Source of the DNA: Lingula anatina
Taxonomy: Eukaryota; Brachiopoda; Lingulata; Lingulida; Lingulidae
NCBI RefSeq assembly: GCF_001039355.2
Contig: NW_019773736.1
Span: 467,600-531,599 of the forward strand
DNA: 64,000 nucleotides
Direction of reading: 5' to 3'
This document shows positions 48,201 through 60,664 of this stretch, in pieces; position 1 is the first letter of the stretch; each line of letters begins with the position of its first letter. The position numbers and the translations under genes are program-made. The notes under the pieces are model-generated. The model worked only from the letters and a program-made list of their open reading frames with translations. It was not told the origin of the DNA and did no database searches.

Positions 48201-50297
48201 TGGTGACCACTGTCTACATTGGATGTTTCACTGACCAGTCTGAGGCATACCATATAATAAAAGTGTAGCACCCATGTGCCTAGTCCTTTGCAGCTGTGAG
48301 GTGGAGAATCCATAAATAGGTCAGAGCAAGTTTTGTTAGCAACAGTCTTCAATGCCTGGTCCTGAAATATTGCCTGGTAAAGGAAAGTGCTGTCAACTGA
48401 AGGCAGGCTGACTTCAGTATCTGACGGAACCCAAGTTGGACTTCTCCACGGCTCTGATGGGATCTCTAGCATCTTTTGGTTTACAATGTCAAACAATTGG
48501 TGGCCATCACCTTCGTTGAAGCTCCAAGCTACATGGAGATACTGAGTAACAGAGGGAACTCCCCCCCTAAACCTGTCCAATACTTCTGCTGGTTCAAGTA
48601 TTCTATTCCAGATATAGAAATTGTCAATAGTGCCAATGAATGGTTTCAGAATTTGGTGGTATTCTCCATCAGCTGGTGGTTGCCACTGACCTAAAGTCAA
48701 AGTCCCTGGTAAGCTAAAGATACCTGGTCTAAGTTGGTACTGATGTCTGTGAACATCTCCTTCTTCAGTAAAATGATACAAGTTAGTGGTCCCAGTTGAA
48801 CCGTCATAGGTAATAATGATCTTGTTCCATTTCTTTGGCTGGAAATGAATGGCACTTGGGTAGGATGTACTACCATCATCCAAGGTAATGTTCCAGTGAT
48901 TGGAAATTGAGAATGTGGTATTTGATGCAAAGGAAAATAGAACACCATTATCTGTTTCACTGTCCAACGATTTTAGCTCCAGTTCAATTGTTAGTAAACC
49001 AGATAAATTAAGTCTTGATACCCATTGGCTTGTGTAGGCAGCAGATGAGTTGAACTTGAGTGCAAAACCACCTGTTGCCTGATGCTGGTGTTCTTTGCTT
49101 TGGTACGCAATGAAGGAGTCACAATCAGGTACTTCCCAGTTTTTCACATACTGCACAAAGGTATCATATGAGGAATTGCTGGCCGTAAGGTTTCTAAAAC
49201 TGTCATTCATCACAACAGGAAAATCTGAGAAAGGATGGTATTCCACAGGAACTGGGGATGGTCTCTGAACAGGCCAACTTGTATTGCAAACTTGAAGGTT
49301 TGCAAAAGGACCAAAGTTTGCTTCAAAGAGTCCTAGTCTCTCCAATTCATTTTCTCTGTTAGTTCCAGCCAACAGGCCTGCAGTTCCTGCAATGAATCTT
49401 GATGGCATTGTTAGGTGCATATCCAGGAAAACTCCATTTGAATGTACAGTGACAGTGATGTCATAGGGTCCGTCAATGTGGAATTCTCTGTTGGAAACTC
49501 TAGAAAGGGACACACCTCTGAAGTACACAGTTTTGAATATCTCTGTCTGCTGGCCATTCACATACACTGTTGGATAGTCCTTAAAACTTCTTGGTGCTGC
49601 TATGGAAACTGTAGCAAATCCATTCTGTGGAGTTCCAGTCCTCAGTGCAACATGGGTCATGCATGAACTGGTGCCATAGCACTTAATAAACTTAGCTTGC
49701 AGCACAAACTGATCTTCAAAGGTTCTTAGAAGATAATGCTCCCCATTAGATGTAACTAGGTGATGAATGCCATCTAGGGTGACAATGACACCATTGGAGG
49801 CAATGAAGGCTGCAGCAGTGTTTACAGTGTTATTAGCAATGGCCATGGTACAGTCTTCACCATACCAGCCCTGAGAGCAGACAATACAGTCAGGTGCACC
49901 TTGCCTATGTAGAGGACAACTGCACTGACCATTGTTCACATCACAATTGCCATACCCAGCACAGGGTTTAAAAGCACCACCCGGGCACTCTGTATCACAA
50001 GACTGGTTCCAATACCCATCGGTACACATGCACCGACTATTGTCATTCTCAGCTGCATTGCCAAAGACACATGGAATATCGCAGTTGTCCCCGATCCACA
50101 TTGGGAAGTTAGCATTGTATGAAAACTGGTTGCAAAGACTCTGGGCTGGCCATGTATTGTTGGGAATAACAAGCTGGCAGTAGTCTGCAAAAGCCACGGT
50201 GGTGTAGACTGCAGCATTCAGGTTATCTTCAGCAATTATGTCTGCCATACATTGTTCTGCATATTTTATTTTTATAGGATTGCCGGTAGGACAGGAG
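42236..50297 (-). CDS. Giant gene 3'-terminal exon, 8,062 bp: rest of unit E, units F-I, membrane helix and tail
   Basis: The acceptor is ctttctag before 50297 and the TGA is at 42236-42238. The exon is 2,687 codons including the stop. It finishes the unit E C8-like domain (SSCPTGN ... WPAQSLC) and EGF pair. It then carries units F, G, H and the EGF-less unit I, the transmembrane helix and the cytoplasmic tail. The frame has no interruption. Confidence 0.92.
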
Positions 50298-53200
50298 CTA
50301 GAAAGAGCAAATGTGTGTAAATAAATATATTGTTATTGTTTATTGGTCAGTAAATGATACTATTTCTTGTTCCCAATACGACAACAAAAATCTGCATAAA
50401 AATCATCTTTTAATTTTGCCCGTAAAATGAAACAAGTTTATAAGCTTGTGCTGTATAAATAATATCTTACCTATTAAATGTTTGGGAAAACATGAGCTTC
50501 ATACATTGTTGCTGAGCAACTTCCACTGAAATCCCCGTTGACCTCTTCAATCTCTCAGACTGTGTTATGTAGTCTTCCACTTTCTCAGACAGGTGTGGTA
50601 CAGGTGCATCTGATACCTGCCATGTTGGTTGTGATAAGGAAGTTGTAGAAAATGTCAGCTGGTGTGAGGATATAACATCTGTTGAAGTATTACCTTAAAT
50701 AAAGTAATATAGACACTATGAGTATGAGTATATAAATATGTGATTCAAAAATGTGTTTTTGTCCATCTGGATATATCATAATTAAGCCAACCTTTGCTAT
50801 CTTATGCAAGTTTGAGCTACTTATATGTCTTAAACATTAAAGATATTAAATATTGTTCTAAGTACACACAACTATTGATCTGTGCCATAATACACACACA
50901 CACACACACTCACGCACACACGCAGCCAGTATATACTCTCAACAATTCTATCATCATCTACACATTATCTAAAGACATATAGCTAAAAATATCTATTTCA
51001 CCATTTACCTATTCCTTCATCAAAATTCCAAAGGCTAACCAAATGTGGAGCACCATTTTGGTAGTTCACATTCCAATTCTGCTGTATTACTACAGTGTCA
51101 AAGTATCTGAAAATAAATAAAATACCATTTTCTTAACAGTTTCATATAATTCTTGTGAACAACATTAGGAAATAATTTATTACTTGAATTCAAAAAATTT
51201 TGGAATATAAAAATAGGAACATCAATATCTGTTAATTCTACATGATAATGCTAAATCAAAAATACATTATAAAAAGAGTAATTTTCAAATTCATCTTAAC
51301 ACTTTAAGTATAAGATGAGTAAAATGCCATACACATACTTTCACAAACACATACATTCCATGCACTGTCACTATACTGAAATCATGAAGGTTTTACTTTC
51401 AAACTGAAACTCCTAGGAGCTTATCTTACTTACCTATTCCAGACTCTAAGCTCATCAATACAGCCACGGAACCTTTCTCCTTTAGGTTGTATGCCACTGC
51501 TGTCAGCAGATGGCTGCCATTCTGCCAAAGTGAGGGTACCTCCAGATACAAATGGGTTTGACGGCAGGCTGAATCTCCTCCTGCGAGGAACACCAGTGCT
51601 GCTGAAGATGTATACGTCCAGTGATAAAGATTGCACACTCCAGACCAAGGACAGCTGGTTCCACTGGTCCTCTTCAAGCTCAACTCCTGTTCTCCAAACA
51701 TAGCCATCATAGCTCAAACTAATATTTCCATCAGTTTCAAGCTGAACATAAAAACACTTGATGTAAGCATAAGACATTATGGTTCCTGAACAAGAAGGAC
51801 AGCGTTTGACCAGAAGTTCTATGGTGACATAATCTGCTCCGTCAAAGGCATCAAATTTCTGGGCTGTAACAGAGGAATCCCTAAAGCATAATGCATACCC
51901 TGCTCCTGTTGGGTCAAGCACATCTTTTATGATGCTTTCATAAGGTCTGACCATCATACTATTAACAACAGATGCCAGGTCTGCCTCGGTTGTGTGTGAC
52001 CCTAAATCTAGCATGCCATTTGAGTCAGAAGCTCTGCTTCTTCTAAGAGGAAGCAATCCACAGGATTGGGTGACAGGGCGCATGGGGCAGTCAGCACATC
52101 TTCCACAGAGTCCAGACATTTCCAAGTTTGATAACAAAGAAGAGGGCATTGTTAAGTCCACATACATCCGGAATGGTGCTACACGGACAAGCATTTCAAA
52201 TTCTATGTCTGCAATGCTAAATTTATATCTGTTGCCTTGACGTATAATCAAAATACTGCATCCACCTCTGACACGATTTGAAACTCCTCTTCTTCCAATG
52301 TTGGTTCTGTGTCCATTGATGTTTATATGTATACCTCGTCCAGTCCTGCTATTTTCTATGACAAAATTTTCTCTAAGATAGCGAAGAGCAACTTGCTGCA
52401 TGCAAAGGCCTCTACGACCACAGTTTCCGTACTTGATCTGAAAGTAATTAATTAATTTTTAAATACCAAGTTCCAGGCATTTTTATTACCAATGTATATC
52501 ATCAATTAAAATGCAAATCCAATATTTTAAGAGGTAAACATTTCACATTTTCCTATGATAAATTTGAAATGACCACATGAAAAGCAGAAGGTAAAAGCTC
52601 TGATTATCTTCACTGCTGTATATAAACTTAAAACAGTGCAATTAGTTTTTTGGGAAAAAATGACAATACTATACCTCTACAGCCAGATTCACAGATGATG
52701 TCAATGAGAATATTCCCACTTGGTTTATACCATAGGTATAGCCATCGTATGTAGTGAGCAAGCCATCAGGATCTGCACTACACACTGCCTCATGATCTGG
52801 TGGTAGCTGGGGCTCTGTTATGGAACAATCAGCTCCTATCCATCCTTGACTACAAGAGTCACACTCCTTTCCTCTCCAGTTGGTCTTACAGGTGCATTTT
52901 CCATTCTGTTGGCCACATTCTCCATGGCCATTGCATGGGTTGGATGACCCTCCTGGGCAGACGTTGTCACATTTCCTTCCCCAGTAACCCTTGTGACAAA
53001 TACAGACATTAAAAGAATCAACATGACCGAAGTTACATTCCACACTACATGTACGTCCTCCCCACAAAGGAAATGCTTGACCTAGCTGATTGCAAAGACC
53101 TTTTGCAGGCCAAATTGGAAGGTGCAGTTCCTGTTGACACCGGTGAGCAAAGTACAGAATTGAATCAAGAGCAGCTTCCAGTGTGCCATTTACTGCTGTG

Positions 53201-56200
53201 TTCCACAGACAAGTCTGATAAGTAAAATACGCTGTTCTTGAGATTGTTTTACATTGTCCGTATAAAATTCCAGTTAAGACAAGTCTGTAACAAAATGATT
53301 TTGCTTTTTTTTCAAACTCAGGGTCCGAGAATGGTAGTTTTGATGAAAACTCTGAGGAAATGCTGTCTATGGGTACAGGGGCTGTTGAAATGACCCAGGC
53401 TGGAATCTTGAAAGTTGGTGGAGGAATAGTAAGATGCACCTTAGCCATCTGATCATGAACTGTCCTTCCTTGTCCTTCATTAAAGTTCCAAAAGATCCCT
53501 AGATGAGCCCAATCATGTGGATGCACATTGATATTCCATCTATTGATCATTTCAGCTGGAGAAACCCATCTATTCCAAATCAAGCACTGGTCAATCACTC
53601 CAACAAAGTTCTGATAGGGAGCTTGTCCCACATCCACTGTTGGTATCTGCCATTTCCCTAATGCTATTGTCCCCTCAGGTGCAAAACATCCAAGTCCTAT
53701 GGTATACTGTCTGTACAGAGCTTGTCGTTCATCCTTAATGTAATATATACGGAGTTGGCCAGTAACCTTGAAATAAGTGAATGCAATCTTGCTCCAGATA
53801 TTTACATCTATCCTGATGTCTGTTACAATGGTGGTGCTACCATAGACCAAGGTGACAACATAGTCCTGAACAGTGACAGCAAATGTAAGATTTTTAGTAT
53901 AGGAGATCAAAGTCCCCCCAGCCTGACCTGTGGTGTTGCCATACATGTAAAACAGGAACTCGATTGTTATGTAATTGCCATACAGCACTTGACTAGATAC
54001 CTCATGAGAAACTATGCCAGAATTGTTGAAAAAGAGGGCATAAGCACCTCCCTGAATAAGGCTTAATTGTAAAGGTATTGATTCTGTATACTCAGGTGTC
54101 AAAAATAAACTCCTGGAAGTGTTAACTCTCCACTGAACAATGCTGTGATAAAGGGTATGTTGATGGAGACTAAAATGAGTTGAAAACTGATAGAGGCCAA
54201 GCTCCTTAATGCGGCACACATCATCTGTACATGTGCTTACAGAAGCTGATGTAGAACAAGTACCACATATGCCATTAGCTGTTTGACAATTCACTGACTT
54301 CACTCTCAAGTAAACATTAAAGTAGTCGTCTATGTATTCTGCAGTGAGAATGAAACCATCAGACCCATCTATCTCGAAGTAGTTCTCATACTTTTGGTGC
54401 AGGGTGTATCTGGATGTAATACCATGATCCTTGTCCACGGTGATCAACGTCTGGTTGAGGAATATTCTTGTTAAGTGTTCATGTGATAAGGTGTCCAAAA
54501 TCAGTATGGTTTCATCTACCATCATGCTAACGCCAACTATACATGATTCTCTGTTTCTGCAGTTAATTTGCTTGATCTGAATGGTCAGGTTGTTTGAGGT
54601 ATCAGAGTACAGTACATAATCACCAGCATCTTGGAACATGAAAGATGATCTATCAAATGTGGCATAAAACCCATTACGGATGGAAGAACAAAAACGGTAA
54701 TCAGTAGTTATTTGGTCCTGTAAAATAAGAGAACAATCAGCGCCAAACCAGCCTGTAGTGCATGTTGTGCAGTTGTTGTCTCCCTCCCATGTAAAATCAC
54801 ATTCACATTTTCCATCTGTTTTATTGCATGTGCCATGATTATTACAAGGCGCATGGGATCCGCCAGGGCACAGTTTGTTACAGTATTTGCCCCAGAATCC
54901 TGGTGCACATGAATTGCAGCTGACAAAATCAGGACCAGGGAAGGCACACTCCTCTGTACAATTGGAGCCATACCACCTGGGGAACATATTTCTGGAAAAT
55001 ATGTTACATAAATGCTGTGCAGGCCATGAAGTAGCATTCAGCTCCATTTGACAATAATCCGAGAACGACATCACAGATGCAATGGCCCAATCATAATCTC
55101 CAGTATTGTAAATGTCATCAACACATGCTAGCAGGTAGAAACTCTGTAGACTTGGGCTGAGGTACCCACAACTTCTACCAAGAAAAGATGTCTCTACAAG
55201 TTTTGTGCAATGTAATTTCACTGTTGTCTCTTCATTTGGATCAAGGTACACATGATGATATTTCCTTGCTAAAATGGCTACTGGTGCACTTGAGAACTTC
55301 CATCTTGCCTTTGCCAATGTTTTTGGATGAGTGATGATGCCAAAGTTGTTACCAGACACTAAATCATGAACAACGTCCCCTTCCCCTTCATCAAATTTCC
55401 ATAAAAAGGCCAGGCTAAGTTGCCCTGCAAGAACATTGACTTGCCATCTTGCTGAAACTTGACTGACAGTGAAAGCTTTGTGCCACACACGTAGCTCATC
55501 AATCTGACCATGGAAACCCTTTACTGTAGGTATCTCTATACCTGAAGGTTGCCACTCGCCCAAAACAAGAACATCCTCTGGTGAAAAGGTGAATAGCACT
55601 GTGGCTATGTCAAATGCTCTTTGATGTAAAACCCCATTGGAATCAAACATGTAGAAGGACAAGATGCTAGAAGTTCTGTCTACCACAACTGCAAGTTGGT
55701 ACCATTCATGATGAATTAGCACAAACCTAGTGTCAAATGTGTGTGTTCCCAGCATTATCTTTATGGAATGGTCAAGAAAGATGACCAATCCTGATGATGT
55801 TCCACTAGAAAGAATCACTCCATTTGCAGAGTAAGTCTGGATAAGCAATTCAATTGTGATGTCAACAGTGTTCAAGAGAGTTCCATTGAAAAAACCAGTA
55901 GTTATAAATGTATTGTTGAATTCTAAGCAGTAACCAGCACCTGTCAAATTCCTCCTTTCTTCAAACACATTCTCACTGTACAGTGCTGTGAATAAGGTTT
56001 CTGAGATTGATACTTTCCAAGACTGACTCAGATTGATGATGTTAGTTTCGTTGTTCAAAGTTCCATATCCCTTACACTCCCCACAAGCTGCACCATCACT
56101 ATCACAGAAATCACTGGCTAGAGTCATGGTCAGCATGAAGTATTTCCTAACTACTCTTATTCTTATCTTAACATCTGAATGGACACTTGCCAGTTCATAT

Positions 56201-59200
56201 TCAAATGTAGAATGCTGCTTGAAAACCAAGTGTTGTCCTTTCTCTTCTTGGCCACTAAATGCCAATCTAGAGTTGTTTTTCCAGATAGCCAGAGAATCAT
56301 TTCTTCTTTGACCAGCTCTTATGAGGAACATTTCTCCATTTAAATACACTGCCACAGCACTTGTACATGCAGCTTGTCTGAAACAATCTTCAGTTCTAAT
56401 TTGAACAAAGAAGGAACTAATAGAGTTCCTGGCCAGGTAGTACTCCCCTACTTCTTTGAAATCATAGTTGAAGCCTGAGAAAGTCACAAAATGTCCAGTT
56501 CCAAATGTGGCACACACCTTCCTTGTGATATTGGTTTCGGATGATGGAGCATACAATTCACAGTTGGGGCCCACCCAGCCTTCAGCACATTGTGTACAGT
56601 CTGTCTCATCTCTCCAGTTGACTTCACAGTCACAGTGACCACTGGTGGCGTTGCAGGTGCCATGGCCATTACATGGGTTGCTGGCCCCTCCTGGACAAGT
56701 CTCTGAGCAGGTCTCACCCCAGTAGCCCCGGTCACATATGCATACTTCCTCTTCAGTGAGAGAGCCAAATTTACAGTTAGTACTGCAAGCCAATTCAGCC
56801 TCCAATTCATCAGTCACAGTTGAGTTGAGAGCCTCACACAGGGATTCTGATGCATTGACCACAGCCCGACACTGACTGAAATAGGCCTGTACTGAAAAAC
56901 TATAGGCAATTAGCAGATGAGATGCCCTCACATCTGCTATACATGTCTGGAAGAAGAAATCAAGTTTAATTGATGCACAAAGTAATGTCATCTCATTTTG
57001 TGTGGTAAGAAGTAGACATTTTTCCTCTGCCATGGCCTCTAAGGTTCTGTTGAAATAGGATGCTGCAACTCTTGGGGCAGGCAGTGAAGAATCTTCAGAT
57101 GCATACCAAATGGGTGTTTCTTCTTTCTTTTTAGGGAATGTGAAAACATTATTTCCCAATAGGTCAACCAACTGCTTTCCTTTTCCTTCCACAAATGTCC
57201 AAACAGCACTTACTCCACTAATCCTCACCCCAATATCCGTCTTGTACAGCTGACTTACTTCTGGAGCTGTGAAGCTCCGTTCCCATGTCCTGATGTAGTT
57301 AACTTGGAACTCAATAGGATCATTGGGAAGGAGGTAGGGAATCTGTCCCTGTTCTGGCAGCCATGTTCCAAGCGTAAGCACACCTCCAGGCAGAAATATG
57401 TCAATGTCGATATCCACTATCACTGTGAATACCTGCACATGTCCCAAGTTGTCAAAAAGATACAGAGTACAGGCTCTTGTCTGTCTGACATAGGAAATGA
57501 TTAGGTGGTGCCATATGCTTAAACTGACCGACATGCTGGTGTTATATGTTCTTCCATTTGTATGTATTGCCAATGTATTGGACACACTGAGGGCAAATAT
57601 GCTATCTTTATCATAGGCCATGATGATGCCTCCATGTCCAGAGTCTGCGTATCTGTGCAATTTCAGACTGATTTGTATGCTGACGTCTCTGCTTGTGCTA
57701 AAAACATTTTCAAGTGGAGTGGTCTTGCAGCTGGTGCCATTAAAATATAGTCCATATCTGGTAGAGCTGGTTATTCTCTTGGAAACAATCATGTTTGGGA
57801 ATGTATAGATGAATCCTGTGCTCACAGACACTGACAGTTTGAACTTAGCAGCAAATACACTATTGATGAAGGTGTTGTTAATATTTCTAATTGCAACTGC
57901 CATACCATCAGCTGTTACAAAATCATTATTTGTGTTGCCATCACAGTTTCCACACAGCCCTGAAGCACTTTCACAGAATGATGAGATCTTACTTGTAACT
58001 TCAACAGAGAACATCCCTATTCTTGATGATAAATCAATTCTGAACATGCCTGAATATGAAACAATGACTTGGGTTTTGGATTTCTTCTCCAAGTGAACTT
58101 CACCTGCAATTTCTAGAGCCTTGTCAAATGTGGATTCTTCTCCATTGATCCAGTAACCTATTTCTGTTTGATCATCTTCACTGGCATGGAACGTAACATT
58201 GTTGCTGTAGTTGTCAACTGCCATCCACACGTCTGTGACACATGTGCTGTATTCACATGGGAGCTGCCTCACATGGACAGTGATATTACCTGTCTGGAAC
58301 AGGACATATTCACCTGGAGTTGTCATATCATACATCTGCCCATCAAACATGATGAAGTGAGAGAATCCATATATCTGGCAAACTTGAGGCCCATCTCTTG
58401 GAGGTACCGTTGTTTCATAGGACTCGCATCTTTCTCCATACCACCCTTCATTACAGGTCTTGCACAAGGTGGTTGCATTTCGACTAAGTGGGCACATACA
58501 CTGACCAGTACTGTTACATGTCCCTTGACCACATGGAGATTTGCCATCTGATGGGCACATACCATCACAGTTGTTGCCAAAGTAGCCATCGAAACAATGA
58601 CAGGCACCATCGGTCAAGTTTGCTTGGCCTGATATACACAGTTCATCACAGTTCTCACCTTTCCATTTTGGGAAATGTCTTGTTGGGAATGTCTTACAGA
58701 ACTCTTGGGCAGGCCACACCTGTCTGTTAAGGACAAATTTACAATAGTCTGAATAGGACACCAGTATTTCCAATGCTGCCTCATTGTTTCCATAGGCCCC
58801 AATGTTGTAAATACAGGACTGGTAAAACAAACTTATCATGCCTTCTCCCAATGCATTGCAGCTTGAATTGAATGTGGCTGTGTAAAGGAGCTGTGTGCAG
58901 AACCTTGAGGCTTGTGCTAACTTAGTACCAGTTAGAGACACACTGTAGATACTGTAGGTTGTAAGCGAGGGGAAATGGTTTTCTGCTGAAGAGATTTCCC
59001 ACACTGGTTGCCTCCAAGGTTTTGTCTGCATACTCAGGGAGACCCCAGCTACAACATCAACAATAACTGTCCCATATCCCTCATCAAATCTCCACAGGTT
59101 TGCCAAAGATGGAGATTTTGCTGACAAGTACTTCCAGGCACCTGCATGTATTGAAGTAAATGTCTTCACTATGGACCATATTCTCAGGTCATCTACCTTT

Positions 59201-60594
59201 CCCACAAAATTCCAGTTTAGGCCGTACACAGAAGATGAGATTCCAGTGTTCCACTGACCAACCATGAGAGACCCTCCAGGTGTAAACATTTGGCCATCAC
59301 TGAAAACATACTGGGCATTTTGGACTGTGCCATCAACTGCAATAACAATCAGTTGGAGGACTTTAGTAGTTTTCTTCCAAACTAATGCAATATGATGCCA
59401 AGCTCTGATTCTGATGGAGATACTGGTATCAACTTTCACAGCTCCATTCTTATAGTCTATGCTCAGGGTGGTGCCACAGCGTAATACACTGAATACGTCA
59501 CTTTTCCTGTAGGAGACTAAGGTTTGACATCCAGTTGATTCCACTTCTGGATAAACTTTAAATTCCATTGTCAGCTCTGCATCTGTGAATGTGTTTAGTG
59601 CTCCAGACAGCACGTGAGAGGCATTAAAAGCCAGGCAATGCCCTCCAGCACCTGTTGGTATAATCAAACCAGTAGCTGTCAGTAAGGAATTGGCTGCAGT
59701 AGCAAGCCATGATGGGCCATAGGTTGTATGAATAACTGCCTGGTTTAAATTAGCATCAATTATCACAGTTCCATTTGCCAGTCTGAAGTCATCACGTGGG
59801 TTATCATTACATGACCCAAGCAATCCACTTGATGTGGCACAGATACTAGCTCTGCACCTGACATGAATATCAAGGTAAAGTCCTCTCACATAGATGTCTA
59901 TCAACAAGTCAGTGCCTTCAACTAAAAAGTGGTCTGCTGCAACCCTCTGGTACACGTAGCCTGCTGCCAGAGTTATCCGTTGTGTAAAATTGATATCAAG
60001 GTTGTTAAGCCGAATGTGGCCAACAGGTGAGCTGGCAGTGGTTGACCCTTGGAATACGACAACATCTGATCCAATCTGAACTGCTATGGCATCCAGGGCA
60101 GTGGATACACTGTGTGATGTAGACACAATACTTCTGCAATGTACCTTCACTCCTGTAGCATCAAAAAGTACATACTCTCCAGTCCCTTGTAGATCAAACA
60201 TAGCTCCATCCATACTGATGAAGTGACCACTCGAAAATCCTCTGCCATGGTAGAAACCATTAGAGTCCCTGTTTGAGACACCAGTAACAGCCACAGAGCA
60301 GTCTGAACCAATCCTGTTTCCCTGTGCACATAGAGCACAGTTAGATTCACTGGTGAATTTGATGTCACATATACAAGCTCCTGTGTCTTTGTCACATACA
60401 CCACGGCCATTGCATGTATTGTCCACTCCACCTGGACACAGGTATTGGCAGGCTGGCCCCCAGTAACCCTTGAAACAACTGCAGAAGCCTGGATCTGTTC
60501 CTCCAGAGATTTTTTCCTAAAATGGATGTCATAGTGCTGCATTCTTTGCAGATTTGTATTATCTTAAAAAGTTCAAAACTGAAAGTTGTAAAAT

Positions 60595-60664
<70 letters not shown>

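Larger units (their letters stand above)
49830..52799 (-). repeat. Unit E (VWD-LamG-C8-EGF), the only unit split by introns
   Basis: The coding part is about 1.9 kb, spread over five exons. [14 protein letters not shown] to GLCGRCADC. LamG: YALCFRD to [11 protein letters not shown], then LWNFDEGIG in its own 98-bp exon. C8-like: QCMKLMF ... WPAQSLC. EGF pair: [10 protein letters not shown] and CAGYGNC ... GWYGEDC. Confidence 0.82.

Noticed and set aside
42289-60032. Many plus-strand frames of 60-127 codons opposite the giant gene
   Set aside because: They are antisense shadows of a continuous multi-kilobase coding frame, with no independent start context or domains.
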